Origin: Ligula intestinalis
Taxonomy: Eukaryota; Platyhelminthes; Cestoda; Diphyllobothriidea; Diphyllobothriidae
Length of the DNA stretch: 64,000 nt
Direction: 5' to 3'
Assembly (NCBI GenBank): GCA_036362985.1
Contig: JAYGXS010000007.1
Span: 12,843,153 to 12,907,152, forward strand
Below, in pieces: positions 24,252-36,059 of this stretch. The notes under the pieces are model-generated. The model saw nothing but the letters and a program-made list of their open reading frames with translations. It was not told the DNA's origin and made no database searches. The stretch's first letter is position 1, and the number at the start of each line of letters is the position of its first letter. The position numbers and the translations under genes are program-made.

Positions 24252-24753
24252 ACCCTGTGCATTTTTTCGTAATTTTTGTTTACTGGTGATGGTTTCTCGT
24301 CAACCAAATTATATCGACCAAGAGGTAGTTTAAATTTCGTGTTTTTACTTGCAAACAAGAGTCATTTATAGGCCTACATATTGCTTCTTAACTGAGAGCG
24401 ACCGCGTGCTAGCCCGGCAGCTGAATAACTCTGCAAAGTATAGAATGGGCAAATTACTGGCTGATTACTTACTACTCATCTTCGTTATTCAGTAGTCAGG
24501 CTAAATAAGGAGTTTTTTAAAACATTTGCAGACCGGCGATAAGGGAAAATATAACCAATTGAATAGTCACACAGGTTTGGTTTGCCCAAAAGTGATTTGA
24601 AGTACAATGAGCAGAAACGGTTGCAGAAGATTAAAAGACGATGACGAGAAACAATGTCCAATAAGCGAGGCTTTCGCTTTTGATAAATTCGAATTTTGTC
24701 ACAATACAGGATGCCTTCTGGCAGATTTTTACTGTCATCTTTTCCCTTCCCAG

Positions 24754-24828
24754 CAAGTTATAAACGATCTTTGCACAAGCATCTGGTACTACGATCTCCC
24801 CCTCTATGAAACCCGTCCTCAGAAGACA
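24754..24828 (+). CDS. plakin-like cytolinker, candidate internal exon
   Basis: An excellent acceptor (CTGTCATCTTTTCCCTTCCCAG, polypyrimidine tract then CAG) is followed by 25 in-frame codons and a consensus donor, ACA|GTAAGT at 24829. The encoded segment starts QVINDLCTSIWYYDLPLYET and ends RPQKT; the Trp/Leu pattern would suit a helix of a spectrin-like repeat. Both boundaries are phase 0, so it fits between 8880 and 33793 without breaking the frame, but a phase-0 cassette would also fit if skipped. It lies within the longest open frame of this part of the window (24607-25119), which is the main reason I looked here. Confidence 0.45.
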
Positions 24829-25119
24829 GTAAGTTTTTCATTTATCCTTCTTCTGCATAAATTAGCTTCGGAGATGTATCTGTGCCGTTACGTTCGCATT
24901 GGCATTTTTTGTGGTCTCTGGCTTTTCGGAAAGTTGTATCGCACGTTAAAAACGGTAAAACTATTTAAATTCGTACAAAAAGAGGAAAGGTTCAGCTGTA
25001 CGCCTTTGAAAGCAGCTAAAAAGAAGAAAGTTCTCAAAACCCCTACACATTTAGTTCCTTCTTACCCTGGCTATAAATTTAGGTGGAGTGCTGCCCAAAT
25101 CTATAAGCTTCTTCTCTGA

Positions 25120-25685
25120 AACCAGTGCTTATGACCCATCTGGTAGACCCCAGTGGTGGACCAACTGCGCCGTCTGTGAGTGCGTTTGTTTGTGTTGTCG
25201 GGCCAGCTGGTGTTCAGGGTTATGCTTGGCTGATGAAGGATAATAAGCCCGAAACAGTTCTGTATCAAGTTACCCCCAGACGCTGTCATACCCCTCTTAG
25301 TGCTATTACGACTTGGCCAGAACTGGACTGGCAGGCGGTCACCCGTTTGGGATCTCAAACCACCAAAGGAACTTTGTTTAGTTCGGAAGCCTATTCGATC
25401 GGTGTTCACACATTTCTGAGTGAATATATACCCGATCAGCAGTGACAGCAAATGGCAGGTGGCGAGGCGCTGATGAACTGCGGTTCGATGAAGTGCTTAT
25501 GACCCATCTGAAAGACGCCAATGGTGGACCTACTGCACCGTCTGTGAGTGCGTTGTTTGTGTTGTCCGACCAGCTGATGCTCAAGGTTATGCTTGGCTGG
25601 CCCAAAAGAGTTCTCTATCAAGTTACCCCCGAATGCTGTCATCCATTTTTTACTGCTATATATATCGCAGTAAGGGGGGTATGAC
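25120..25685 (+). repeat. two direct copies of a PLE-tail unit with hammerhead core
   Basis: The unit beginning GCTTATGACCCATCTG and running through CGTCTGTGAGTGCG to a GTTACCCCCAGACGCTGTCAT end occurs at about 25127-25305 and again at 25497-25650. In the second copy the bases between the CTG and the AGTTCT are partly deleted. A third, inverted, copy follows at 25678-25770. Confidence 0.8.
25215..25295 (+). ncRNA. hammerhead ribozyme candidate
   Basis: Core elements in the required order: CTGATGA at 25230-25236, a stem II region 25237-25250, GAAA at 25251-25254. Stem III can be drawn convincingly: ACAG (25254-25257) pairs with CTGT (25283-25286), and TCTG (25259-25262) with CAGA (25277-25280); C25287 is then the expected cleavage-site nucleotide. 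Stem II is weak in this copy but strong in the inverted one (GGCT-AGTA-AGCC). Stem I is the weak point: GGG..TAT upstream and ATACCC downstream can pair, but only with a 6-base bulge next to the core. PLEs are known hosts of hammerhead motifs. Confidence 0.5.
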
Positions 25686-25756
25686 AGCGTCTGGGGGTAA
25701 CTTGACAGAGAACTGTTTCGGGCTTACTAGCCTTCATCAGCCAAGCATAACCCTGA
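25675..25756 (-). ncRNA. hammerhead ribozyme candidate, inverted copy
   Basis: On the minus strand CTGATGA (complement of 25734-25740) is followed by a perfect 4-bp stem II with a tetraloop (GGCT-AGTA-AGCC), GAAAC, and stem III ACAG/CTGT ending in GTC before AT. Compared with 25215-25295, stem II differs at two positions and pairs better. It ends an inverted PLE fragment. Confidence 0.55.
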
Positions 25757-25769
25757 ACACGAAAGACGC

Positions 25770-25987
25770 CAGTCTGGAGCGTTCCGTCTGCCTGTCTTGA
25801 TATCTGGACATCAAGGAATGGGAGCTTTTCATCCTCTTCTTCTTCCATCGTGCACTGAATCTGTGGAAAGATCGAGTTCAGTTCTCTTTTAAAGTTATCT
25901 TTAGCGTCTCGGTGTAGGATGACAAAGGTTTCGTCTACACAGGCTATAGGACTCACTTGCAGGAGGACATTATCAGCAATGACAAGG
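25770..25987 (-). pseudogene. PLE reverse transcriptase fragment
   Basis: The minus-strand frame reads ACVDETFVILHRDAKDNFKR, then a segment ending in EKLPFLDVQISRQADGTLQT. In PLE reverse transcriptases the catalytic box is YVDDTF followed by PFLDV; here the second catalytic Asp is replaced by Glu (VDE). The upstream RT motifs and the endonuclease are absent, and the reading frame merges into SINE sequence at 25988. Inactive. Confidence 0.8.
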
Positions 25988-26140
25988 AAGACCGGAATGA
26001 ACACTTCTGGCCAAGAAGCGATCATCAGCCAGTCAAACCCAACCACAAATAATGCTCCATCCGTGGTCCGAACCCATGACCTCGTTACTTCGAAGTCCAT
26101 CGTTCTAACCACAACGGGCGCAGTGGTTCGAGCATTCTAC
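25988..26140. repeat. SINE S1 fragment inserted in PLE RT remnant
   Basis: GAACACTTCTGGCCAAGAAG, CATCAGCCAGTCAAACCCAA and a tRNA-like ACCCATGACCTCGTTACTTC stretch correspond to the S1 SINE; it abuts the RT frame, which is why the open frame continues into non-RT sequence. Confidence 0.5.
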
Positions 26141-27664
26141 AAACGACATTTCCTTGGTTATTCCACGGTAGTGGATTGTCTTCGACGAAAATGTTCATCG
26201 AAATCTAGGGTCTGGCCCTTAAAAGTCACGTCCCGTCCACCGACTTCCATGTCATGCACCTAATAATTTCCGTGATTATTTCCTTGATATATATGTGCAT
26301 ATATATGTGCAAAATTACGAAGCTTGACTCGAGAATTAACTTCAATTACGCTTATATTCCTGATGTGTGTATGTGCAACGTCCAACTTCTGGTTATTCAT
26401 AACCTAACTTTCTCCTTCAACTTGTAGGTCGTGAGATTTCGCGCGAAAGAGAGGACACAGGAAGTACCTTTCGTCACCCTGGCAGCATTTAAACACCACG
26501 TCCAGAACATTACGCGACTTGGCAAGGTACATGCTTGACAAATACCCAAACTCTCGTAGATGTTTCGTTCTTCCTAATGCTGAACTGAAGTTGCACGGAA
26601 TCTTGTTGGCTGTCAAAGAGTATGTCGTCTCTAGGTGGTAGGGTATTTGCATAAATCTAAAAAATACAGAGCTCTCTCAAAGCACTTAGCCAACATTACA
26701 TTGCTATCATCTTTTCCTAGCATGCAGTGGACTTTGAATACAAAATTCAATGTGCGTGTTTCCGCCAATGAGGCCAACTTTGGCAAGGTCAACTTGTGAG
26801 GAAAGTGTTTTCAGAGCAAAAATAAGCGTTACTTTTGATCAGACTAAAGCCCTGGTCTAAAAGAATCCCCTGCGTTTCGCGGTATAGTCTTCTATTTGCA
26901 GGGAATTACGTTCAGTTGGCTGCTGCCATTTAAATGGTTAGTCGATAGAAAACGGCAAAATCGTTGGATCTAAACGGCCTGTGAAAATTAGATTTGCGTA
27001 TCAGGTGCTGTGCTTGTACAGGGCATGTGACAGGGTTATTAAAATGCCCTCAAAACATGACCTTGACAATGAGACGCGATGCCTACCGTTTAGCAAATAA
27101 GGTAGTCGCACAAAAGTGCAAAAAATCACATCGCTTGAGACATGCACAGGCACTCGAAAGCCCGGCCGTTTAAGAAACAAAGCATGCTTCCTTTTAATCA
27201 GGGCTAGTATGCTACACACCTGGACCGTAAATATTACAGCTTTGTAGGAAAAGCTGTCTTTGAATGGGGTAGATGGTCCCAGTACGATCAGTTGATTAAT
27301 TTCGGAAAAAAATGTTGTGCAGTTACCTTCCGATAAGGCAGTAAACATCATTTCCTTTTGAAGGCTGCAAAAGCTTTGACAAAAAATATGTTATAAAACA
27401 GTGGAGGCAATAGTAGATTTATCCTTATTACGTCGCAGAATGCCTTCAATAATTATTTTAATTATACAAATAGCTTGCGGCTATTATAAATCATATCATG
27501 GGGACTGCGGTATTTTGATATTACCTGCACGTTGTACTTCCAACATGTGGCTCAGTAAGGACAAATGACTTCAAACAGGGCACACTTACTTCACTGATGT
27601 TCAAATACTGCCTACTTGGTATAGAATCGACACTTTAAATCCATTCTTATGCTAATTTTTGGCA

Positions 27665-28236
27665 ACAGTAGCTTATGTAATCCCACTCATAAATCCCTAC
27701 TCTTTGCATATTTTCCTACGAAAGTGGTGGTTATAGGGTTTTATGGGTGGGGAATTAGGACATGCAGTGGAATATACTTTAAAAAAGGCTTAATGCATTT
27801 GCGTTCTACTGTATTTAGAAGTGTTGTTGATTAAAATCTGTAGATTTTCCTAATCCGTTTTATCCTTTAACTTATTGCGGAAAAACCCGATTATCAAATT
27901 GCAGGTTTCTTAAATTTCCCGAAAAATTGAAATGGTGGTTGGGAGGTTATCTACTACAACTTACCCGAGGTCCAACTTACCGTTCTGGAGTTAGATTATT
28001 ATAGTCCGCGGCGCGAAGCGCCCCACACACCTGCAATTTACATGCGAAACAACTTACTCCCAGCGGCCGCGGGAAGCAAATTCGAATACATTTTTTTCAT
28101 TTTACATTCACTTCTAAAAATTTCCTTCTCTGCCTTTCCTATTTCCCCAACCCCCCAAAAATCTATAACCACAGTTTTTGCAGGACAAATGCTGAGACTA
28201 GGGGTATATGAGTGGGCCTACATAAGCTTCTTTTGC
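27665..28236. mobile_element. ~575-bp TIR element (MITE-like), copy B
   Basis: Same family as 14115-14690 but inverted: left end AACAGTAGCTTATGTAATCC, GTGGTGGTTATAGGGT; right end CTATAACCACAG and GTGGGCCTACATAAGCTTCT. The centre again has a GC palindrome (CCGCGGCGCGAAGCGCC). The arms ACATGCGAAACAACTTACTCCC match the complement of GGAAGAAAGTTGTTCCGCATGT in copy A. No transposase. Confidence 0.8.
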
Positions 28237-31199
28237 CTAATTTTTTTAAGAAGTCAGGTCTTTTTCGGTGTTCTCACTTGAAGGAATTAAATCTGCCTTA
28301 TACTCAAAGATGTTTTTCATGCTAAACTTATGAGGTGACCCAAATGTTTACTCAGGTGGAATTAATTTACAGTGCTATCTAAGCAAAAGTTAAGTGACTT
28401 CGAACAACTTTAGAAGAAACAAGATGGTCTAGCAAAATGGGAAGACCACATTAAGAATTTTAGATATCCTTAATTCATGAATTTTCAGTCCGAAACATGC
28501 TCATTCCTCACCTACTGACTTTGGAGAAATCACAACTACCTGCGGAAGGATTGCGCATATTTGCTCAAGAACGCAAGCTACCTGGTGCGGGACTTTCTGA
28601 ACGATTCATAATCACTCATACACCAGCACTAAGAAATGTACGAAACAGTGGAAATACTAATAAACAGCTTAAAATGAATTTTGAACTTATGGGAATTATA
28701 AGTGTCATTAGTTTACTAAGAAATACAAAAGTCTTTTAATGCAGCCAAAACATTTAACACATGAAAAGTCACCATATCTCTGACTTATAACTATTTGTAT
28801 AATCGTCAGCGAAATTCATATGAGTTTACTGGGTTCAGGTTCCCTTCTGCGTGTCTAGATATTTGCAGGGTTTCTAAATCAGTATAGCACACGCACTCTA
28901 CTTAGTCTTTCATTTAAAGAAGATGTTCTGTCTTCCAAAGTTTGGAGATATTTTAATGTGATAGTTGTGTACACCTCATCTTAGGAGTACGGTAACTGCT
29001 TTTGTGATTTGGGAAAAGTATTTAGCTTACAAGACCGTGAATTGACCACAGCCGTCATAAAACATGTGCTACCAAATCGTAGCCTCGTGTTGGACGTGTA
29101 ATTTTTAACATACCCGTGGCTTGTGTCCAACGAAATTAATCTTACAGACTGGGAGTTTTTAGAATTAAACAGAGCTCGAATTAACGGTGGCTGTATCTTA
29201 ATTTAAGGTAAAAAACATTTGGCGCTCATGTTCTTGAGTCACATGCGCATCTACGGTTTTTGCCGCATTGCACGTATCCGTGCTCATTGAATTTTCCCTT
29301 CGAACTCTGCCAATATTTTTGATATCCACTTTAAGTGCAGAAGTTAAAAACTGTAAAAAGGGAACATTCTCTAAAACTGATTCAAATACTTTTTCGCCGG
29401 TCAGTTTTCCAGCCAATCATCGGCTGCCGTACACGACCGCTGCCTCAGGAAAGATGCTACTCACGTTTGCGTCTGTGTTGCCCTCCACCTCTGAAAACTG
29501 CATAGAGTTTCACCTTATTAATTCGCTTGGCGCAAGTTTCACGTGGCCAGAATAAAAGTGCTTGGTAATTTTTCTTATTTTCTTGTGCCAAGTCATCGCC
29601 TTATTAGATAAAGGGGTTTCTATATACGAATTTTTTACCTTTAGGTTATTTTCGTGCTACGAAAATGTCTACAGTGGATTGAGAATCAGGAGGATGAAAT
29701 CAACGACATTTCTAGTATATTCCTTTGGAAAGCTGGCTTACTGGTGAGCACAACTAACTGTTGACTGTATTCCCACCGAAACTAAAGATGGTTGCCATCT
29801 TGTACTCTGCCTAATAGTCATTTGTTGGTTTTGAATGCACATCTCCAAAACTTATGGGCAATTGTCGTGAGGGGTGCGCTGAAATGCTGTAGCAACATAT
29901 ATATAAATCTTTTTTATATTTCGGTCCGATTCAGACTAAGTAATCAATGTCCTCATATGGGTGAGGGTGTTTGCAAAGCACATTTGCTATCTCACTTAAT
30001 ATATTCCTGAAATATGTCCTTGATTTAAAAAAACATCACTTCAATGAAGTTTTCCGATTACTATTTGAGCAGCCGTAGCTCAAGCTATTTCCGTCACCAA
30101 AGTTGGCCGTCTTCCGCACAAGCTACTTTTCGGTTGATCGTAAACACTGAATTGGGCTAAAATCCACTACTTATATAGTAGGAGTTGCTCTTAATGAGTT
30201 GCAGTCAGGTTTGAAGCGCATGTCTATTTTATGAAAAAAATGAATGAAAATATGCTTTCCTTTACTCATTTGGTAGCAGATTGTGTTTTCTTTCACGTTA
30301 TACTTAAAGATGTAGCTTTATTTTTTTAATAAGGTACGTCTTTCGAACTTACATATACGATTTCCCAACAAATTTTTCTTTCACTTCCGTCTAATGAGAA
30401 TTAAATGTTGATGCAAGCACTAAAAAGGGTAACCCATGCTGCTTATAAGAATTTTCATCGTATTTTGAGCTTATTAAGCACCTTATAACCAGCATAACAA
30501 TGGACAGATACGATAATTTACGAATGTCCAGGTCATTCTCTTAAAAAGATCTCGTAATAAGAACCCTTTTTAAAAATATAAATTACGATTTCCTTGACAA
30601 AAAATGTGCATACTAAATGGGTGCGAGAAAAAATATTTTCGTGCACCTTTTCTATAAAATGTATTGTGACATATAGGGTCATCAGAACCCCACGAGAACA
30701 CGTCCTCATTCAAAAGCTGGCAGTATACCCTGAGTGATATATCGTAGAATTAGGCTGCGCTTTAAATACGCATACAAAATCATTGTTTTTAGAAAGGTAC
30801 AGCTCAAATAGCAATTTGAAATTTCGGTCCATATTCCCTTACGTTGCTTATCTGTCGCAGGTCAGACGAGTTTTGTACGGATTTGTGGGGGCGGCTTCAA
30901 ATGCTTTCTCGAGATACTGGAGGTGGTTAATTCAGTCTGTCAGCATAAAATTTGAAAAGTTCTGTAAAGACAGTGAGGCGATACGGTATTAAGTGCATCA
31001 CCGAAAGCATAAATCCACTTTGCTAGCCAGTGGCTGCAACCTATTCAAAATTACCCAACACTTGACTGACTCGAGTGCGCCATGATGAGTTTCGAAGGAA
31101 TGCAGCCAATCAGAGTGACAATAATGTGTATTGGGGAAAAATTGACCAGGGCATGCCGGTGGAAAACCAAAGAAGGCTTATGAAGGCAACAATGTGAGC

Positions 31200-31545
31200 T
31201 CTAGGAAGCAATTGAGGAGCCGTAGCTGGGATCATTAGGACAAGAACTTTATTTACCTGGCGTTTCCGATTTCTTGACCAAACCCCTGGCCAGATACAGG
31301 GTCGTGCGGTGCCTGCCCAAATTGGCTTCCCACGTGCCTCCTTCTCAAGACGTGGCCCTGTCCCCAGAGACTTTGACAGCGCTGAAAGGCTGCATCAAAA
31401 TTGCGGAGAAGGGATGTGTAAGGAGTTTGCCGTAGATGTGGCATGTCTTCCTCCTTAAGATTTGAAATTATCATAGTTAGCGTAAAGGTAGGGCTTCCAG
31501 GACGTTCTTGACGTCCGAAAGCGCTCAGCAAATTGCAGGATCGGT
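31200..31545 (-). mobile_element. degraded PLE tail, minus orientation
   Basis: On the minus strand GGAAACGCCAGGTAAATAAA and GTTCTTGTCC (31230-31275) correspond to the GAAACGTCAGG..AATAAA..CTTGTTCC tail of other copies. The open frame 31531-31253 upstream has no similarity that I recognise. Confidence 0.55.
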
Positions 31546-33792
31546 GCGATTTTCAGTCGTCTCATTTGCAGGTAGAGCTTTGTTGGAAGCTCGCCCTTGT
31601 CTGTGATTAATAATTAAAAAAATACTTCCACATTGTAAGTACGTCGAATTCCCGCCCATCCAGACAAATTCTTGATTATATTAACAATAGGAGACATTCT
31701 AACATTGCTATTGGTCTAAAGGCATCCCTTGCTGGCCAATAGGGGCTTATGTTGATCGGTTTTATTCTTCCCACACGATTTTCACGTAAGTCTTTGGTTT
31801 AGTAATACAACGAAAATAAGTTTTTATTTAGTTCCTACATTACACTTGTCACGCCTTAGCTTCACCTTAATTAAACATTACACCTTCGACTACGATTTCT
31901 GTCAGCAACTTGGGTGGGACAAGTTTTGCCATGAGGTAACCTCACAAGAAATTCTTACCCTTGTCATGTACACAGGTTGACAACTATGCAACGGGTGCAA
32001 GTTTCGCTTGACACCGATAGGATATATTAAGATTAAGTTAACGTGTCTTCCACTTAAGTACAGTATGTCTTAACAGGCAGATATAACAGATATACGTCCC
32101 TATACAAACGCCTTTGTCCCCGATTGGGCGGTTTCTGCGAAGTCTTTCCTATAAAATATTGTTAGATACGAAAGGACATTCAACATCTTTGAAAATGCCT
32201 TATGCGGCTTATTAATCATTTTGACATACTTGTACTTGCGCAGGCGTTTTAAAAGAAATCCATTTAAAAAGCCAGCATCCTGCAGTAACCGAAATAGCGT
32301 AGGATGTATCTGCAGATCAATCAATCCTAAAGTTATTTTAACCTAATAATTTTCGAATCCAAAACACATTTGAAAATATTGATCGATATTTCAGGAGATC
32401 GCTTATCTATCGCAAATACGACATATTTTGTAGGAATTCTGTGCAGCTCAAATTGATTTTATTCAAAACAACCACATATTCAACGTAATTTTTCGAGAAA
32501 CGAGTGGAGAGGAAAGTATTATGTCCAATCATTGCTTAAGTTGCTGGCTTTAGAAAAACATTCTTTCTACTTGCTTGCAACTGTTAAAATAAGACAATTT
32601 AAGTAGGTTGTCTCATTATCCCTAGTTTTGATATATATTTATAAATACGAATATGTTTGTAAAAAATATGCCTAAAATATTTTTCTCGTATTTATTAATA
32701 GAACTTTAAGTGTTTTTTAAAGTCAATTATTTAAAATAAGTGTACCTTCGAGTTGAAGCAAACTTTCTAATTCCAAAGTTTTCTCAGGGTTAACAAACTG
32801 CAATCTGTATATTTTCCATGAGGCAAAAATCATTAAGTTCCAAATACTTCTACATATGAGTCTTGACCATATAGTAAAGTTTGCATGCAGTCTAAGTAAA
32901 TATGCAGATACGATACTTTATGGATCAACATTTCACAGTTTTAGAAACTCTCAAAATCTAACATATTCAAAACCGACGGATGTTCTTTTTTCAAGTACGA
33001 AAATTGCAAAAAAGGCACGCGGTTTCACCAGTGGCATACAAGAAACAATTTTTCATGTATAGAATATTTTTAAGTTGCAAGGAAGCTAGCAATCAACCGA
33101 ACAAAGTAATGCTTAATAAATAGGCTTACATACAACATAACGTTTTTGTGCATGGTTAAAAAGAAAATCTTTGAAACACCGGCATCCCACCGTAACTGGT
33201 GGTTATACTGCAGGGTTATAATCATTAAAACCAAACCTAGATACTCTTTTCGATTTGAAAAAACATTTCGAAATTTGATTAAAACTTTATAAAATAACAT
33301 GTGTAATATAAACTCTCCTGAAAATAAGCTTTGTCTCTGTCGAGGATATCCCTCCCTTAGTACAAAAAGCTGCCACACTATCAACAACCGCTTGCAAAAT
33401 ACGGCATTATGTAGCTTATCGTTACCAAATCCTCAAACGTGGGATAAATCCTAAGAGTTTTTCTGCTACAGTGGCTTTCCCGGCGTCTCATTTTCTGCAA
33501 AGGACGAAAGGCTGATAACCACTTACATCATTGCATATTCAATATTCCCGCATTTTCTTACTGCAAGAGTATTTCTGAATGTTTGTGTAAATTTACACAC
33601 GCACTTAAAGATTTAAGATGGTAAATGTCTTGTGCAAGTTAAGTCTGAATGGCCCAAGGAGTGTGAATTTACTTTAGTACCAGTGCTAGTACCAGTATTA
33701 GTTTGTAGTAAAATATGCGTTACCCCGCTTGACAGCTCGGATTACACAGTTGCCATTATGGTCACCTAAGGTCTACATGTTCTGCTTTACAG

Positions 33793-33945
33793 GAATTTGC
33801 GGATGAAATTCGATCTCAGATCAGCAGCATTCGTGTCTGCCGAAGGGTGATCGAAAAACTGGGTTCAATCACGCGCCGGCTGCCAACAGCCAACCAGGAA
33901 CCGGCCTTCGAGGTTCGCGCCCTTGTCACAATCAACAGCACCTCG
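33793..33945 (+). CDS. plakin-like cytolinker, exon (spectrin-like repeat end, SH3 lead-in)
   Basis: TTTACAG|GAA at 33793 and TCG|GTAAGG at 33946 bound 51 phase-0 codons. Residues 1-31 (EFADEIRSQISSIRVCRRVI and on) form a probable amphipathic helix with Ile/Leu spacing like a spectrin repeat; residues 40-48 (EVRALVTIN) match the first strand of the SH3-like module of plakins, which begins with an ALCDY-like motif. In plakins this module is embedded in spectrin repeat 5 of the plakin domain and links the N-terminal region to the rod or coiled coil. Codon-level composition is richer in G+C than the flanking introns, as expected for a real exon. Confidence 0.75.
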
Positions 33946-34189
33946 GTAAGGCGAGTTCAGCCCATGAGCAGAGTTTACAAGTATTTCTGTTGCCTAAAAA
34001 GACAGATCTTGTTAGAGTTTGAGTGTCCGCTGACAAAAGAATGTACAGAAATTGCATAAATTTAGCTACGGTCATCCCCGGCCACTTTAAGTCAACCGTA
34101 CTTTATCCCGTTGACGCGGCAATCCACCAAATCATCCAAAAGTCATTACTGGCTGCTGTATGTATCAACATGGTATCTTAATATGCGAA

Positions 34190-34860
34190 AAAAATCGAGT
34201 TCCAGATAAAATATTCCTTACATCATCCCCGGAAGAGGAAGAAGAAGAAGAAGAGGCAATTCTTGGGACCAAAGTGTATTCTGGCACAAGGTTGCATAAG
34301 CATCAGCTCGCAATCAACCACGAGGGTATGCTGATTTTGGTCTATGACCACGTAAAGCAGAAGTAACACACATTCACCTTTGAAAAAGCAAGGGTAATGG
34401 GCCGAGTCAACGACAAGATTGCCAGATTGCTGCTAGAAAGTTGGTCCTAGACTGGCACACTAAGCAGAGCCATTGACCATCCCGCCTACCAAGCGTCCGC
34501 AAACGGCTAACATCGGCTCAGAACGGAGCAATAGGTCGGACGGAGGGAGATAAGCAGGTCCGGCAGCCGGCAGCCGCGAGCAAAGAGAGTGGAAACGCTC
34601 ACGAGGCACAAAAACGACTTGATACAGCTCAAGAAGACGCGAGCAATTCAAACAGCCACGAAAATCGATCAGTGCAATCAATTGACACATGGGCAAAGCG
34701 AAGGATCGTTCACATTTATTTGACGCGAACAGGAGTACAGGCACCATGCTCTGACGATGGAAGCGAGCGAGCTTTTAAAAGGTCAGCCAGAATACACTTT
34801 AGTCCCAGAAATCGTTTCTTCTTCTTCCTCTTTCGGGGATGAAGTAAGGAAAAACATGGC
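34190..34860 (+). mobile_element. PLE remnant bounded by inverted tails
   Basis: 34190-34290 and 34785-34860 are inverted copies of a tail (CATCATCCCCGGAAGAGGAA on the left, CTTCCTCTTTCGGGGATGAA on the right). Between them, about 34395-34490 encodes a degraded VNDKIARLLLESWS...PAYQA segment, the same C-terminal block as at 60.1-60.2 kb, with an in-frame stop. The rest cannot be read. It lies just after the 33793-33945 exon in the intron. Confidence 0.7.
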
Positions 34861-35369
34861 ATCTGTTAGAATGGTACCAACAGCAGAGAAAGCATCCATA
34901 ATGTCGTCACACTTCTCAGCTGCGCATTTACATTCAAACGTTTAAATCATCCAATTATGTAGGTATGTCGTAGACATTGTCAGTAAATTTTGTATTGGAT
35001 CAAGAGAATTTAATTTCCATCACATTGTCAAATAATTTTTTTCATATTTTGCTTTCTACAGTTTATGGCATTCACCGCCTCTAAGTTAACACATGAAATG
35101 AACTGAAATCTAAATATAGTAGGCGTTGGCTGCACTATTACATACTAATTATGCGAACGTATGGAGGACTCTAATGAAAGCAGCATTTTCGATTTTCAGT
35201 AGCGAAGTTAATTTATATATTCGTATAGTAGTAGTAGCCTACTGCATTCTAAAATGATTGCCTAGGAAGTCTTGCTGGGTCGGTCAGCTTACAATTAACA
35301 GAAAATTACTATCGGAAAAACAAAACGAACTGAAATGGATGTCTTTGGAATATTAATTTTTAACATACA

Positions 35370-35600
35370 GTCACATCGGACCCTTAGGTTCGAACCCGCG
35401 TTCCGGTAGTTTGAAGTCCGGGACCCCAACCACTGAGCTTCGAGCATGTGCTAACAGTTAGCGCGTTGGACAACTGGTTCCAGCCCCAGCCTGTTGTAAA
35501 CTTGTGATTGAGTATGGCCGGCTGTTGACAGCTTATAAGTCAGAAACGTTCATTCGGGTCATACATGCCTTTGTTGGTGGCCCCTATCTGTCTACGCTAG
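35370..35600. repeat. SINE S1-related tRNA-like fragment
   Basis: AGGTTCGAACCCGCG (B-box) with CCAACCACTGAGCTTCGAGC, followed by ACTGGTTCCAGCCC and GCTTATAAGTCAGAAACG. The first part is a minus-strand tRNA-like promoter and the rest is SINE body in diverged form. Confidence 0.5.
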
Positions 35601-36059
35601 TAGTTGCTATGGTGCTGCATACGGACTTCAGACCAAGTCTCCTAGTCTAACGATAATTTTGAGTTCCGTAGCGCTATCGAGGAGAGTCCTTTATTACAAA
35701 CAGAAATAATGGATTTCATGTGTAGCAGTAGGCAGATGGTATTAAACACGCGGTCCTCGGTAGAACCTCGTAGTTGTTGTGGCTAAAGCCTTGGCCTTTA
35801 TAAGGCCTAGCTCTCACGAGTCATAATCTCGCTGAGATCGCCGAGATTTTCACGAATGGGTTGAATGACTATGATCTAATACCATCTGAACTTCTAGAGT
35901 CAAAGGAAACGTAAAATTTTAAATTTCTGACATAAAACACACTATTATGACCCGCCTCTGGTAATTGTAATTAATACGAATAGTGGGCTTGCTTGACGTT
36001 TGTCCCCGAAGCCAGCTGAAGGCTATAGACCACGAGGAGAGCTTCACTTTCAAGTATTA

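Larger units (their letters stand above)
8881..24753 (+). other. very long intron 1 (or introns), mostly transposon debris
   Basis: About 15.9 kb from the donor at 8881 to the acceptor before 24754. Apart from the repeats listed separately it is AT-rich non-coding DNA. No other phase-0 exon with good splice sites and protein-like content was found, but short exons could be missed. Stretches with nothing recognisable: 8.9-11.68, 12.7-14.0, 15.1-16.3, 19.1-19.8, 20.2-21.9, 22.2-22.98 and 23.2-24.1 kb. Confidence 0.5.
24829..33792 (+). other. long intron with PLE, SINE and TIR-element insertions
   Basis: About 9 kb. Repeats are listed separately. At 26.2-27.6, 28.3-31.2 and 31.6-33.79 kb I see only AT-rich sequence with no convincing exon or repeat. 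An open frame on the minus strand at 26404-26652 and a pair of opposite frames near 29.2-29.55 kb have protein-like composition but no recognisable relation. Confidence 0.45.

Noticed and set aside
25101..25642. ORFs of up to 116 codons on both strands
   Set aside because: Shadows of the duplicated PLE-tail unit; the same non-coding unit is repeated in both orientations.
26404..26652. Minus-strand ORF of 82 codons with protein-like composition
   Set aside because: No recognisable motif, no splice context, lies in repeat-rich intron; cannot be supported as a gene.
28490..28630. Possible exon (acceptor TTTTCAG, open frame with LPAEGLRIFAQERKLPGAGL, weak GTACG donor)
   Set aside because: The incoming phase would not match the gene, the donor is poor, and the protein is unrecognised.
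29198..29555. Opposite-strand overlapping ORFs of 72 and 95 codons
   Set aside because: Neither has a motif or splice context; likely chance.
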